This document shows positions 25,501-33,408 of a DNA stretch of 64,000 nucleotides, piece after piece. A program made the position numbers and the translations under genes. The DNA is taken from positions 30,079 through 94,078 of the forward strand of contig JACRCX010000142.1 of assembly GCA_016218815.1 (NCBI GenBank), read 5' to 3'. Positions within the stretch are counted from its first letter, which is position 1; every line of letters begins with the position of its first letter. A model generated the notes under the pieces. The model was not told the origin of the DNA and did not search any database. It saw only the letters and a list, made by a program, of their open reading frames with translations. The DNA comes from Deltaproteobacteria bacterium. GTDB taxonomy: Bacteria > Myxococcota_A > Polyangia > DRWM01 > JAAZOP01.

Positions 25501-25609
25501 GTGGAACGAGTCTCTGGTCAACACCGACGGCAGCTTCGGCATCCACAACCCGACCTGGGTCCTGGAAGTCCTGCGCAATACGTACGAGGCGGTTCTCAAC
25601 CGTCCGTAG
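22571..25609 (+). CDS. Nine-haem c-type cytochrome lipoprotein with Ca-binding-like repeats
   Basis: 1012 aa. Signal peptide ends in ALAAGCGDD, a lipobox. Residues ~38-205 hold five ~35-aa repeats of the form CWDLDESGxCDxATEDxNxDGxC, with Asp spacing resembling EF-hand/dockerin loops. A carboxypeptidase-regulatory-like beta domain (~210-285) and PKD/Ig-like domains (~290-475) follow. The second half carries nine CxxCH haem sites (CTGCH, CVSCH, CENCH, CAQCH, CARCH, CQTCH, CMSCH, CVACH, CASCH). A run of eight serines follows CY near residue 895. Cytochromes of this type move electrons at or outside the outer membrane. There is no adjacent maturation gene. ATG 22571 is the first start giving a proper signal peptide. 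Confidence 0.9.
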   Translation: MSAKQKIWIVAAIAATALAAGCGDDSTGLTGPPGAAAWDLNENGTCDPATEDTNGDGECDMTDIAPPPGVSCWDLDESGTCDLATEDTNDDGACDVLDCRGGHDGFSCWDLDESGDCDPATEDLNGDDACTTADCYGEDGVRCWDLDESGDCDVAAEDTNDDGDCTIADCSIPGTACWDVDANGACDAATEDVNGDGDCTITDCFGMSTGIVEGSVVDESGAGIDGATVAFFPGTATATADATGEFTIDLPIGVYSATASATGYTDASVDSISVVAGGTATLDPIELVAVNPLTANAGADQRQVGYGATVSLSGSGSGATGLTYAWTQTAGPTATITGGTTATPTITMPTLDASLTAAGDGYELRDRTELLPISPRYQGSVTMRLTVSGDGFTKTDDVVITAAEPVGSVLNVGVGVNVFFVAAVGTGTYSWTLTPPSGASATLRGGTTRTPSFIPDVAGSYTLALSGGPSFTVVAGNWEGMASSCTGCHDGSPAPDVMTPFAATNHATAFQRKIDDGTGHFGGSCVSCHSVGYNAAATGNNGFDDVATTAGWAFPSTLAAGNWAAMQTAYPAVARLAGIQCENCHGPNDSDAHMAADGSRVSLNAGVCAQCHDSGSHHYRPAEWATTPHSDLEFARDEGVTSTSCARCHGSQGYLAYSERLKTGNAEPFSSADLTALGVTDANVEPITCQTCHDPHDATNPNQLRVYDNIAMLPAGFGVAGVGKGATCMSCHNTRNGTCVPTSTGTAPWCGTTGPTVYWLHDDNAPTAALTSYSGPHAPSQTDVLMGMNAYFVGPGGYSISRHAAIGDTCVACHMQASEFGEGFGDHTWTVNEELCASCHGEGVTGAATQETVRSRIADLDDAVVDETVSVLSGIVGGGATYAVRAWDETSDCYSSSSSSSSNVVLNQIPTAATLEHIHGQSGFCFTVPTAVTWTKAGTGCSGTVTSTEVCMQLGSLKTGSPLAAVFAPTDVLVKALWNESLVNTDGSFGIHNPTWVLEVLRNTYEAVLNRP

Positions 25610-25675
25610 TTCCCCGCTTCAGCCATCCAGTCCGCGGCCGGCCCTCCCCGGGTCGGTCGCGGACATCGTCCACAA

Positions 25676-25692
25676 AGCCCGCTGCGCGGGCT
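25676..25692. terminator. Hairpin downstream of the cytochrome gene
   Basis: AGCCCGC-TGC-GCGGGCT, a perfect 7-bp stem with a 3-nt loop, 66 bp after the cytochrome stop. A second GGGCTTCAGCCC palindromic motif lies about 45 bp on. No T-run follows. Intrinsic termination is possible but not shown. Confidence 0.4.
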
Positions 25693-25811
25693 GAAGAGGA
25701 GCGCGGAGCCCGAAGGGCTTGGCGGTCTTGCCCAGGGCTTCAGCCCCGGGACGCGCCGGATGAAAACCGAGGATGCGTGCTTACCCTTCGCTGCGGAGGC
25801 GGAGGCCCCGG

Positions 25812-26711
25812 ATGCGCTGGCACGATCGCGTCGCTCGCAAGATTCCCGCACGGATGGTCCTCGCGTTCGCGCGGCGGTACATCGCCGGCCCGTCGCTGGG
25901 CGATGCCCTGCGGGTCGCCGACGACCTGTGGACCGCACGACGCATCCGCAGCACGCTCGACGTCCTGGGCGAGCAGGTGACGTCGCCCGAGCAGGCCGGC
26001 GCGGCCTTGGAAGCGTACCTGCGCGCTGCAGACGGCCTCGCGGCCCGGCCCCATGTATCGCTGTCCTTCAAGCCGGGCCACTTCGGCCAGCTCGTCGAGC
26101 CCGCACTGTGCGAACGTCAGGCCCGCGCCCTGGCGGCCCGCTGCGCCCTCCACGGCACGCGCCTGACGATCGACATGGAGGACACGGACCTGACCGACGC
26201 GACGCTCGACCTCTACCACCGCCTCAGGCCGGAGCTCCCCGCCCTTGGCCTCGTGCTCCAGTCCCGGCTGTTCCGCACGGCGGAGGACGTGGAAGACCTC
26301 GCCGGACTCGACGCCCGTGTCCGGTTGTGCATCGGCGCCTACGACGTGGCGGGAGACGCGGGCTACGGCACGCGGCGCGAGGCGAAGGAGAACCTGTTGC
26401 GCCTCCTGCCGCGACTGCTGGACGTCGCAGCGGTGGTCGAGCTCGCGACGCACGATCGCGCCCTCGTGGAACGGGTCCGGGAGGTCCTGGCGCAGCGACA
26501 AGTCCCCCGGGAGCGGATCGAGTTCCAGATGCTGCTGGGCGTGCCGCGCCGCCGCCTCCAGGACGAGCTGGTCGCCGACGGGTGGACGGTGCGGCTCTAC
26601 GTGCCCTACGCCGAGTCGTGGGACGACGCCACGGCCTACCTGCGCCGGCGCCTCGTCGAAACCCCCTCCATCGCGGGCCTCGCCCTGCGCAACCTCTTCG
26701 GCCCGGGGTAA
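25812..26711 (+). CDS. Proline dehydrogenase (FAD-dependent, monofunctional)
   Basis: 299 aa. It catalyses oxidation of proline to P5C and feeds electrons to the membrane. Landmarks of the PRODH barrel are all visible in order: RRIRSTLDVLGE, VSLSFKPGHFG, TIDMEDTDL, VLQSRLFRT, RLCIGAYDVAG, ELATHDRALV, EFQMLLGVP and a terminal VRLYVPYAESWDD. The length is that of small monofunctional PRODH. No P5C dehydrogenase gene is adjacent. ATG 25812 (MRWHDRVARKIP) has GGAGG 7-8 nt upstream and matches the usual start of the family; an ATG at 25773 adds 13 residues. Confidence 0.9.
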   Translation: MRWHDRVARKIPARMVLAFARRYIAGPSLGDALRVADDLWTARRIRSTLDVLGEQVTSPEQAGAALEAYLRAADGLAARPHVSLSFKPGHFGQLVEPALCERQARALAARCALHGTRLTIDMEDTDLTDATLDLYHRLRPELPALGLVLQSRLFRTAEDVEDLAGLDARVRLCIGAYDVAGDAGYGTRREAKENLLRLLPRLLDVAAVVELATHDRALVERVREVLAQRQVPRERIEFQMLLGVPRRRLQDELVADGWTVRLYVPYAESWDDATAYLRRRLVETPSIAGLALRNLFGPG

Positions 26712-26721
26712 CCGGATCGGC

Positions 26722-28566
26722 TCACAGCAGATCCCCGGCCGACGCCACGAACCACCAGCCGACGCTCCAGGAGGCGTCGGGCGCCACGCCGACCACCCGC
26801 ACCCAGTTCACGATCACGCGGTCGTCGGCCAGCGGAGAGACGCTGCCGCGGCACGATACGAGCCCGGCCAGGCCGCCCAGCGGCCAGGCCCGCTCGGCGC
26901 CGACGGCGCGGCCGTAGCCGTCCAGACCCTGCACATGGAGCACGCACCCGCCCGACTCGAGGCGGACCCATCCCGCCAGCACGGTTCCGTCGCCGGTCGC
27001 GACGAGCGAGACGCCGTACGGCAGCGTCGCACCGACCAGCGCGTCGGGCGATCCGCCGCCGGGCGCGAGACGCGACCAGTGCGAGGCACCGCTGGAGTTG
27101 AGGACGCCGACGAGGTAGACATCCTCCGCGGGCTCGTACACGGCCTCGAGCTGATCGAATCCCGCGACGTCGGCCAGCCACGCGTCGTCGGGGTCCGCAA
27201 CCGCGCCGGACTCGTCGAAGCGGCGGGCCCAGATCGACGTCCTCAGGCCGGTCGAATCCGGGCGCACGCCGGCCCAGGCCGCGAGCCATCCGCCCCGGTC
27301 CCGACTCGCGCCCGCAACGAACTCCGTGTTGACGTAGGCCGACGCACCCACCGGCTCTCCGAGCACCGGCGGCCACGCGGTTCCGTCGAGCCAGCGGCCG
27401 GTGCTCGGATCCTCCGGCGGCGCCGCGAAGGCGAACGCGAGCCCCCGGTCGCCGCCGAAGGTGCCCCATCCGCGCGCCAGCCCCTCCTCGACGTCCGCCA
27501 GGTCGACCACGCCGGCCGCGGAGGAGAGGTCGGCCGGGATCGTCGCGACGCGGACGCGCGCGTGCCGGACGGCGGGCATCGTTCCGTCGAGCACGTCGGT
27601 CCAGGCGACCGTCAGCGCCGCCGGCGACCCGCCGCGCCGCAGGTGGAACGGAGTAACGGCCGTCCCGCGACCGAAGGCGGCGCCGGGGCCCGCCGCACCG
27701 GTAGCGCGGTCGATGCGCTGGAGGCGGATGTCCCCGCGGTCGGGATCGACCAAGTCGGCGGCGGAGAACCACGCGGCGACGAGGTCGCCGGAGCCGAAGT
27801 CCGCGAGGTGCGGGTCACCGAGCACAGGGAGCTCCGCCGCGACGATGACGGGCGTGTGCCGGCAATCGGAGTCGCAGCCGTCCCGATCCGCCGTGTTGCC
27901 GTCGTCGCACGCCTCACCCGGGTCGATACTGCCGTTCCCGCACGCCTCGGTGCGGCAGTCCGCCGAGCAGCCGTCGCCGGCTGCCGTGTTGCCGTCGTCG
28001 CACGCTTCGCCGGCCTCCCGAGCGCCGTTGCCGCAGTCGTGCGGCTCGCACGCGTCGCCGACGCCGTTCCCGTCGGTGTCGCGCTGCTCGGGATCCGCGA
28101 CCGCCGGGCACGTGTCGCACGCGTCCCCCACCGCGTCGCCGTCGGAATCGACCTGCCGGAAGTTGACCCGGGCCGGGCAGTCGTCGGCTGCGTCCACCAC
28201 CCAGTCCCCGTCGCCGTCGCTCGCCGCCCGCACGGTCACCTCGACCCGTCCCTCACCGGCCGTGCGCGCGCCTTCGCCGAACGCGACGACCTGAGGGCTC
28301 TCGGGCGCACCGCGGATCCCCCACACGCGGACCGTCCCGGACGACGCAGGCCCCGCATCGATCGTCGCGCTCCCGGCTCCGCTGAGCTCACGCTCCCAGG
28401 TGCCGACCCCGCCGTCCCCGGCGACCTCGACGCGGACCCGGTCGAACGCGAGGTCGGCTGGCTCCGCCGACACGCGGATTTCGAGCAGTCCGCCGGCGTC
28501 GCCGCAGCCGAGGGCGAGGACGAGGAGGGCCGACCATCCGGAAAGCGTCCACTCGCGCACGAGCAT
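26722..28566 (-). CDS. Lipoprotein with thrombospondin-3-like and disulfide-rich repeats
   Basis: 614 aa. Signal ending LLVLALGCGDAG (lipobox). Residues ~30-110 form a beta domain; ~115-170 has Asp-rich thrombospondin type-3-like loops (DGDGDWVVDAADDCP, DSDGDAVGDACDTCP). Two disulfide-rich units follow (CGNGAREAGEACDDGN and CGNGSIDPGEACDDGN), then a ~400-residue beta-propeller-like region with repeated W-x-D/G turns. The propeller suggests a binding platform. Third gene of a tight set (30799 to 26722) with 4 bp or less between genes, so probably one transcript. Confidence 0.82.
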   Translation of the reverse strand: MLVREWTLSGWSALLVLALGCGDAGGLLEIRVSAEPADLAFDRVRVEVAGDGGVGTWERELSGAGSATIDAGPASSGTVRVWGIRGAPESPQVVAFGEGARTAGEGRVEVTVRAASDGDGDWVVDAADDCPARVNFRQVDSDGDAVGDACDTCPAVADPEQRDTDGNGVGDACEPHDCGNGAREAGEACDDGNTAAGDGCSADCRTEACGNGSIDPGEACDDGNTADRDGCDSDCRHTPVIVAAELPVLGDPHLADFGSGDLVAAWFSAADLVDPDRGDIRLQRIDRATGAAGPGAAFGRGTAVTPFHLRRGGSPAALTVAWTDVLDGTMPAVRHARVRVATIPADLSSAAGVVDLADVEEGLARGWGTFGGDRGLAFAFAAPPEDPSTGRWLDGTAWPPVLGEPVGASAYVNTEFVAGASRDRGGWLAAWAGVRPDSTGLRTSIWARRFDESGAVADPDDAWLADVAGFDQLEAVYEPAEDVYLVGVLNSSGASHWSRLAPGGGSPDALVGATLPYGVSLVATGDGTVLAGWVRLESGGCVLHVQGLDGYGRAVGAERAWPLGGLAGLVSCRGSVSPLADDRVIVNWVRVVGVAPDASWSVGWWFVASAGDLL

Positions 28567-28570
28567 CCTC

Positions 28571-29929
28571 CTAGAACGAGACTCGGAGCCCGGCGGCGGT
28601 GGGACCGAGTAGCGGCAGGACGGCGACTTCGCCCTCGTCGGGGCGTTCGTCCCCGTCGCCCGCCAGCTCGATCGCCAGCCACACGATTCCGCCCGCGGCG
28701 ACCGCGGCGCCGACGCCGACGAGTGCCCAGCCCGCCGCGTCGAGCGTCTCGGCGTCGTCGGTCAGCCGGCGACTCTCCGCGGCCGTGACCGCAGCATACG
28801 AGAGATCCAGTCCGTGTTGCGCGTCCGCCAGCGCCCAAGCGCCGCCGCCTCCCAGCGCCGCGCCCGCGGCGATCAGCGCGGCAGCGCCCCACATCGCGCC
28901 GTCCGAGCCTTCCGCCGCGGCGCCCTCGCCGGCGGCGTCCTCCTTCAGCGCCGCGAGCCACGCGGCCAGGGCGCCCTCGCCGGGGTCTCCGATCCATACG
29001 GCCGCGGCGCCGGGCGGGAGCCAGACGCCGAGCCGCAGCGTCGCTCCGACGGCCTCGAACGCCACCGCGGCGCCGTCGAGGGTCAGGGAGGCGACGGCGG
29101 CGGCGGCGCGCGCCAGCGTCCGTTCCGCTCTCCCGCCCGCGCCCGCCCCGACCGAGGCCGGGACGACGACGCGAACGCTGCTTCCGGCTGCCAGGGGCAC
29201 GGTCATCACGAAGGCGTCGCCGTCGCAGCGGATTCCGACGGGGACGTCGCCCGCGAGCGCACGCACCGGCCCGTCGGCCACCCGGCCCGCGACGTTGGCC
29301 TCGCACCCCGGGGCGTCCACGGTGACGCGACCGACCTCGGTCTCGTCGGGTTCCACGTCGAGATACCGATCCGCGAGTGAAGGGGGGAACATGCCGTCGG
29401 TGGGGCGACTGCCGCGGAAGGTCGCGAGCACGCGGCGGATGCGTTGTTCCGCCTCGCCGACGGCGTCGACCTCGTCGGCGCTGAGCAGCAGCAGGGCGCC
29501 GGCGGCGTGCAAGGCGCCGACGGGCCCCGGATCGGCCCAGGAGTCGGCGGCGACGGACAGCGGCCGGCAACCCGACTGGAGGGCATCCATCCACGTCGCC
29601 AGCTCGTCCCGCACCGCCTCGAATTCGCCGCGGTAGTACCGTTCCTGGGCCCGCACGAAACTCGCCGCCAGCACCGCCGGGGTCACCGCTCCCTCGTCCG
29701 GGCCGCAGCGACGCACGTGCGGCGCCGCGCCCGCCGCCGGCGGGCCGAAGACCGAGGTCACGGCGTCGAGGCCTCGCATGGCCGTCTCCGGTGACCCGGC
29801 CTCGGACGATGCACCCTCCGGCGGCTCGACCGTCACCGCGACCCACGCGTGCTCCGTGCGCACCTGCGCGGACGCCGCTCCGGCGCCCGCGAGGGCGAAG
29901 GCCAAGGCCAAGGCGGCGAAGGGTCGCAT
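28571..29929 (-). CDS. Secreted protein with C-terminal hydrophobic helices
   Basis: 452 aa. A classic signal peptide (ALALAFALAGAGAASA-Q) is followed by an Ala-rich domain with several Cys (~70, ~120, ~235), then a hydrophobic stretch near 365-390 (AALIAAGAALGGGGAW) and another near 425-445 (GVGAAVAAGGIVWLAIELAG). The two hydrophobic segments with intervening ADAQHGLDLSYAA resemble a common myxobacterial PEGA-family C-terminus, but no PEGA motif is clear. Function unknown. It starts 4 nt after the MopE-like gene stop and ends 5 nt before the next start, indicating an operon. Confidence 0.75.
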   Translation of the reverse strand: MRPFAALALAFALAGAGAASAQVRTEHAWVAVTVEPPEGASSEAGSPETAMRGLDAVTSVFGPPAAGAAPHVRRCGPDEGAVTPAVLAASFVRAQERYYRGEFEAVRDELATWMDALQSGCRPLSVAADSWADPGPVGALHAAGALLLLSADEVDAVGEAEQRIRRVLATFRGSRPTDGMFPPSLADRYLDVEPDETEVGRVTVDAPGCEANVAGRVADGPVRALAGDVPVGIRCDGDAFVMTVPLAAGSSVRVVVPASVGAGAGGRAERTLARAAAAVASLTLDGAAVAFEAVGATLRLGVWLPPGAAAVWIGDPGEGALAAWLAALKEDAAGEGAAAEGSDGAMWGAAALIAAGAALGGGGAWALADAQHGLDLSYAAVTAAESRRLTDDAETLDAAGWALVGVGAAVAAGGIVWLAIELAGDGDERPDEGEVAVLPLLGPTAAGLRVSF

Positions 29930-29932
29930 GAC

Positions 29933-30799
29933 CTAGCGGCACTCCTGTGACGTGTCGAGCCACCGGTGCGCCTCGGTGCAGCCGCTGCCTGACGACCAGT
30001 TGCACTGGAGCAGCGTGCCCGACCGTCCGCACTCCGGAACCGCATTGAGCCATCGCTCGCCGGGCGCGGTGCACGCGCTGCAATCCCCCGCCGGGACGTC
30101 GTGGCTGGGCGTCTCCTCGGCGTCGCAGTCGTAGTCGAAGCCGCCGGACGCCGCGGGCGCGGCGAAGAAGAGCTCCTGGCCGGGATGGGCGTCGGAGTCG
30201 TCGTCGTCGCAATCGAAGGACGCCGAGGCGAAGCCGGACGGGAGGGAGCAGGCATCGACGAAATCCGTCGGGTCGCCGAAATCATCGTCGTCGGCGTCGT
30301 GGTAGAAGCGGTGCGCGACTCCCTCGTCGGTGAACCCGTCGCAGTCCTCGTCTCGCCCGTCGCACGTCTCCGCGGCGTCGGGGAAGACGTCCGGCGCGCC
30401 GTCGTCGCAATCACCGGCGGCGGCGACGAACCCCTCGGGCGGCGGACAGGCGAGAGTCGCGTCGCCCGCGCCGGCGCCGTCCCCGTCCTGGTCGCGGTAC
30501 CATGCGCCGATCGCGCCCTCGTCGGTCGCGCCGTCGCAATCGTCGTCGCGGCCGTCGCACGTCTCCGCGGCCCGGGGATGGATCCGGCCATCGGCGTCGT
30601 CGCAGTCGTCTCCGCCGCAGGCGACGGCGAGGAAGTCGTCGCGGTCGGCGTCGCAATCGTCGCCCGACAGTCGATCAGGGACGCAAAGCGAGAGGCGCCG
30701 CGTGGTTCCCGGCGGACACTCCTCGTCCAGCGTGGCCTCGCACGCCATGACTCCGGCCGCGAGCACCACGGCCGCCAGCGCTGAAAGCGAACCCCGCAC
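29933..30799 (-). CDS. MopE-like Asp/Cys-repeat lipoprotein
   Basis: 288 aa. Signal ends AAGVMACEATLD, a lipobox. The mature protein is built of repeats matching the MopE metal-binding pattern: C-D-G-x-D-x-D-C-D and ETCDGRDDDCDGATDEG (twice, a third near 80-100), with YRDQDGDGAGAGDATLAC between. MopE-type modules bind copper or calcium at the cell surface in Methylococcus and are abundant in myxobacteria. It begins the three-gene set ending at 26722 and lies 57 bp after topA. Confidence 0.88.
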   Translation of the reverse strand: MRGSLSALAAVVLAAGVMACEATLDEECPPGTTRRLSLCVPDRLSGDDCDADRDDFLAVACGGDDCDDADGRIHPRAAETCDGRDDDCDGATDEGAIGAWYRDQDGDGAGAGDATLACPPPEGFVAAAGDCDDGAPDVFPDAAETCDGRDEDCDGFTDEGVAHRFYHDADDDDFGDPTDFVDACSLPSGFASASFDCDDDDSDAHPGQELFFAAPAASGGFDYDCDAEETPSHDVPAGDCSACTAPGERWLNAVPECGRSGTLLQCNWSSGSGCTEAHRWLDTSQECR

Positions 30800-30814
30800 C
30801 CCGTGCCCCCTTCC

Positions 30815-30855
30815 CCCCTCTTTGCGTCCTTTGCCTCTTTGCGCCCTTGGCGCGC
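30815..30855. repeat. 9-bp periodic repeat at the topA 3' end
   Basis: Nonamer units CTCTTTGCG / TCCTTTGCC / TCTTTGCGC / CCTTGGCGC in the gap between the topA stop (30856) and the MopE-like gene. Its phrasing recalls the GCAGAGAC octamers at 36904 and 38297, complemented. Confidence 0.65.
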
Positions 30856-33408
30856 TCAGCCGGCGGCTTCACCCTCCGCCTTCCACCCGCACTCCTTGTT
30901 GTCGCACGCCAGGACCGTCGCGCCCTTCACCTTCGCCTCGACCACGTACGGCGCTCCGCACTGCGGGCACGGCTGCGGCACCGGCTTGCGCCAGGTCACG
31001 AAGTCGCACCCCTCGGCCTTCGTCGCCACGGCGTCCTTCCCTTGCTCGGCCTTGTTCTCGACGGCGGCATCCTTGCCCCCCACGCCCTTCTTCGCCACCG
31101 CGGCGTCCTTCCCCTCCGCATCCTTTCGCAAGCGCGGGCGGCGCGAGCACTCCCAGTAGCTCCGTCCGTTGCGCATGCGGCGGGCGATGATGTCGCCGCC
31201 GCACCCCGGACGCGGGCACTTGACGCCGGTGGGCAGCGGCCGCGCGGTCTTGCACGCCGGGTAGCCGGTGCAGGAGAGGAAAGCGCCGAAGCGCCCGCGG
31301 CGGACCTGCATCGGCTTGCCGCACGTGGGGCAGACCTGGCCCGAGACGTCCGGCAGCGGTGCGGCTTGCGTCCCGTCCGCGGCCGGCACGTCCTTGGTGA
31401 ACGTGCACTTCGGCCAGGCATTGCAGGCGATGAACCAGCCGGCCCGGCCCCAGCGCCTGACCAGCGGCGAGCCGCAGCGCTCGCACTTCTCGCCGGTCTC
31501 CTTGGTCTCCGAGCGCACGTCGGCCATCTCCTTCATCGCCCGCTCGACGTCACCGTGGAACGGCACGTAGAACTCCGACAGCAGGGCGTGCCAGTCGACC
31601 TGGGCGGACTCGACGCGGTCGAGATCCTCCTCCATCCGGGCGGTGAACTGCGGGTCGAGGATCCGCGGGAAGTGGCGCGTCAGCCGGTCGTTGACCATCT
31701 CGCCCAGGTCGGTCGGGGCGAGCTTCTGGTCGAGCTTGTGGACGTAGCGGCGCTGGAGGATGGTGGAGACGATCGAGGCGTAGGTCGAGGGGCGTCCGAT
31801 GCCCAGGTCCTCCATCTCGCGCACGAGCGACCCTTCGGTGAACCGCGCGGGTGGCTGGGTGAACTTCTGGTCGCCCTCGACGCCCGGGGGCACGAGTCCC
31901 AGCGCCTCGTCCTGGTGCAGCTCGGGCAGCCGTGCGGCCTCGGCCCCGGCTTCCTCGTCCTTCTCGCCCGGGCCCTTCGCTGCGGCGGGGGCGGCGTCCG
32001 GCTTGCGGCTCTCGCCGCCGTCCGCCCCTTTCTCGTCGCCGTCGGCCTCCTCGCCGTAGACGCCGAGCCATCCGGGCTCGACGAGGCGCGAGGCGCTGGC
32101 GCGCAGGCGGTAGGTCTTCCCGCCGCCGGGCGGGACGGCTTCGACGTCCACGGCATCGATGGAGTAGACCGCGGGGCGCATCTGGCAGGCGACGAAGCGG
32201 CGCCAGACGAGGCCGTACAGCTTGGCCAGCTCGGGCGGGAGGTACTTCGCCGCCTTCTCCGGCGCCAGCGCCACGTCCGTGGGACGGATCGCCTCGTGCG
32301 CGTCCTGCGCGCCGGCCCGGCTGGCGAAGAAGTTCGGCCGCTCGGGCAGCGCGTCCTTGCCGAACCGCTCCGCGATGAACTCGCGGCACGACGCGATGGC
32401 CGTCTGCGAGATGCGCGTGGAGTCGGTGCGCATGTAGGTGATGAGGCCGGTGGGCCCGCCGTTGCCGATCTCGACGCCCTCGTACAACCGCTGCGCCGCC
32501 TGCATCGTGCGGCGCGCCGAGAAGTGGAAGCGGGCGGAGGCGTCCTGCTGGAGGCGGCTGGTGATGTACGGGGGCGGGGGACGCCGCTGGCGCGAGCGCT
32601 GCTCGAGCTTCGCGACGCGGTACGCGGCGCGCTCAAGGTCGCTCCGCACGGCCGTCGCCGTGTCGCTCGAGGCGATCTTCGGCGCCTCGCCGTCGATCCG
32701 CGTGAGCTGGGCGCGGAACGGCGCCTCCTCGGCGCGCCCTTCGGGCCGCAGGGTGGCGAAGACGAGCCAATACTCCTGCGGGACGAAGGCGCGGATCGCC
32801 CGCTCGCGCTCCACGATCAGCCTCACGGCCACCGACTGCACGCGGCCGGCGGAGAGCCCGCGCTGGACCTTCTTCCACAACACGGGCGAGAGCTGGTAGC
32901 CCACGAGTCGATCGAGGATGCGGCGCGCCTGCTGCGACTCGAACTTCCGCACGTCGATCGGCAGCGGCTCGGCCAGACCCTTCTCGATCCCCTGCCGGGT
33001 GATCTCGTGGAACAGGACGCGGTGCACCGGGATGCCCAGGCCCAGCAGCTCCTGCGCGATGTGGTACGCGATCGCCTCGCCCTCGCGGTCCGGGTCGGGC
33101 GCCAGGTAGACGGCCTTGGCCCCGCGCGCCGCCTTGACGATCGCCTTGAGGACTTTTTCGCGATCCTTGATCACGACGTACTGCGGCGCGAAGCCGTTGT
33201 CGACGTCGACGCCGAGCTTGCTGGCCGGGAGGTCCTTCACATGGCCCATCGTCGCCGCCACGGCCCAGCCGTCGCCCAGGTAGCGCCGGATCGTCCGGAC
33301 CTTCGTCGGGGACTCGACCAGCAGGAGCGGCCGTCCCGCGGACTCGACCTCCGTCGCCTCCCCGCCGCCCCCCGCCCGCCGTTCCCGCGTGCCGCGCCGA
33401 ATCACCAT
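30856..33408 (-). CDS. topA: DNA topoisomerase I (type IA) with a repeat-expanded zinc ribbon
   Basis: 850 aa. Relaxes negative supercoils through single-strand passage. TOPRIM motifs LLLVESPTKVRTIRRYLG and APDPDREGEAIAYHI lie near the N-terminus; the active-site Tyr is in TGLITYMRTDSTRI. A charged Lys/Glu/Gly insert sits near 465-500. The C-terminus has zinc-ribbon units (CERCGSPLVRRW; CPTCGKPMQVRRGRFGAFLSC; CPRPGCGGDI). One ribbon is interrupted between CSRRP and CDFVTWRKPVP by about 41 residues containing three ~12-aa GKDA repeats. ATG 33408 shares one base with the dprA stop. Confidence 0.95.
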   Translation of the reverse strand: MVIRRGTRERRAGGGGEATEVESAGRPLLLVESPTKVRTIRRYLGDGWAVAATMGHVKDLPASKLGVDVDNGFAPQYVVIKDREKVLKAIVKAARGAKAVYLAPDPDREGEAIAYHIAQELLGLGIPVHRVLFHEITRQGIEKGLAEPLPIDVRKFESQQARRILDRLVGYQLSPVLWKKVQRGLSAGRVQSVAVRLIVERERAIRAFVPQEYWLVFATLRPEGRAEEAPFRAQLTRIDGEAPKIASSDTATAVRSDLERAAYRVAKLEQRSRQRRPPPPYITSRLQQDASARFHFSARRTMQAAQRLYEGVEIGNGGPTGLITYMRTDSTRISQTAIASCREFIAERFGKDALPERPNFFASRAGAQDAHEAIRPTDVALAPEKAAKYLPPELAKLYGLVWRRFVACQMRPAVYSIDAVDVEAVPPGGGKTYRLRASASRLVEPGWLGVYGEEADGDEKGADGGESRKPDAAPAAAKGPGEKDEEAGAEAARLPELHQDEALGLVPPGVEGDQKFTQPPARFTEGSLVREMEDLGIGRPSTYASIVSTILQRRYVHKLDQKLAPTDLGEMVNDRLTRHFPRILDPQFTARMEEDLDRVESAQVDWHALLSEFYVPFHGDVERAMKEMADVRSETKETGEKCERCGSPLVRRWGRAGWFIACNAWPKCTFTKDVPAADGTQAAPLPDVSGQVCPTCGKPMQVRRGRFGAFLSCTGYPACKTARPLPTGVKCPRPGCGGDIIARRMRNGRSYWECSRRPRLRKDAEGKDAAVAKKGVGGKDAAVENKAEQGKDAVATKAEGCDFVTWRKPVPQPCPQCGAPYVVEAKVKGATVLACDNKECGWKAEGEAAG
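31009..31133. repeat. 36-bp in-frame tandem repeat inside topA
   Basis: The segment encodes GKDAAVAKKGVG, GKDAAVENKAEQ and GKDAVATKAEG one after another, so nearly three copies of a 36-bp unit inserted between two halves of a zinc ribbon. Other topA proteins of this class place the final Cys only about six residues on. Confidence 0.75.
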
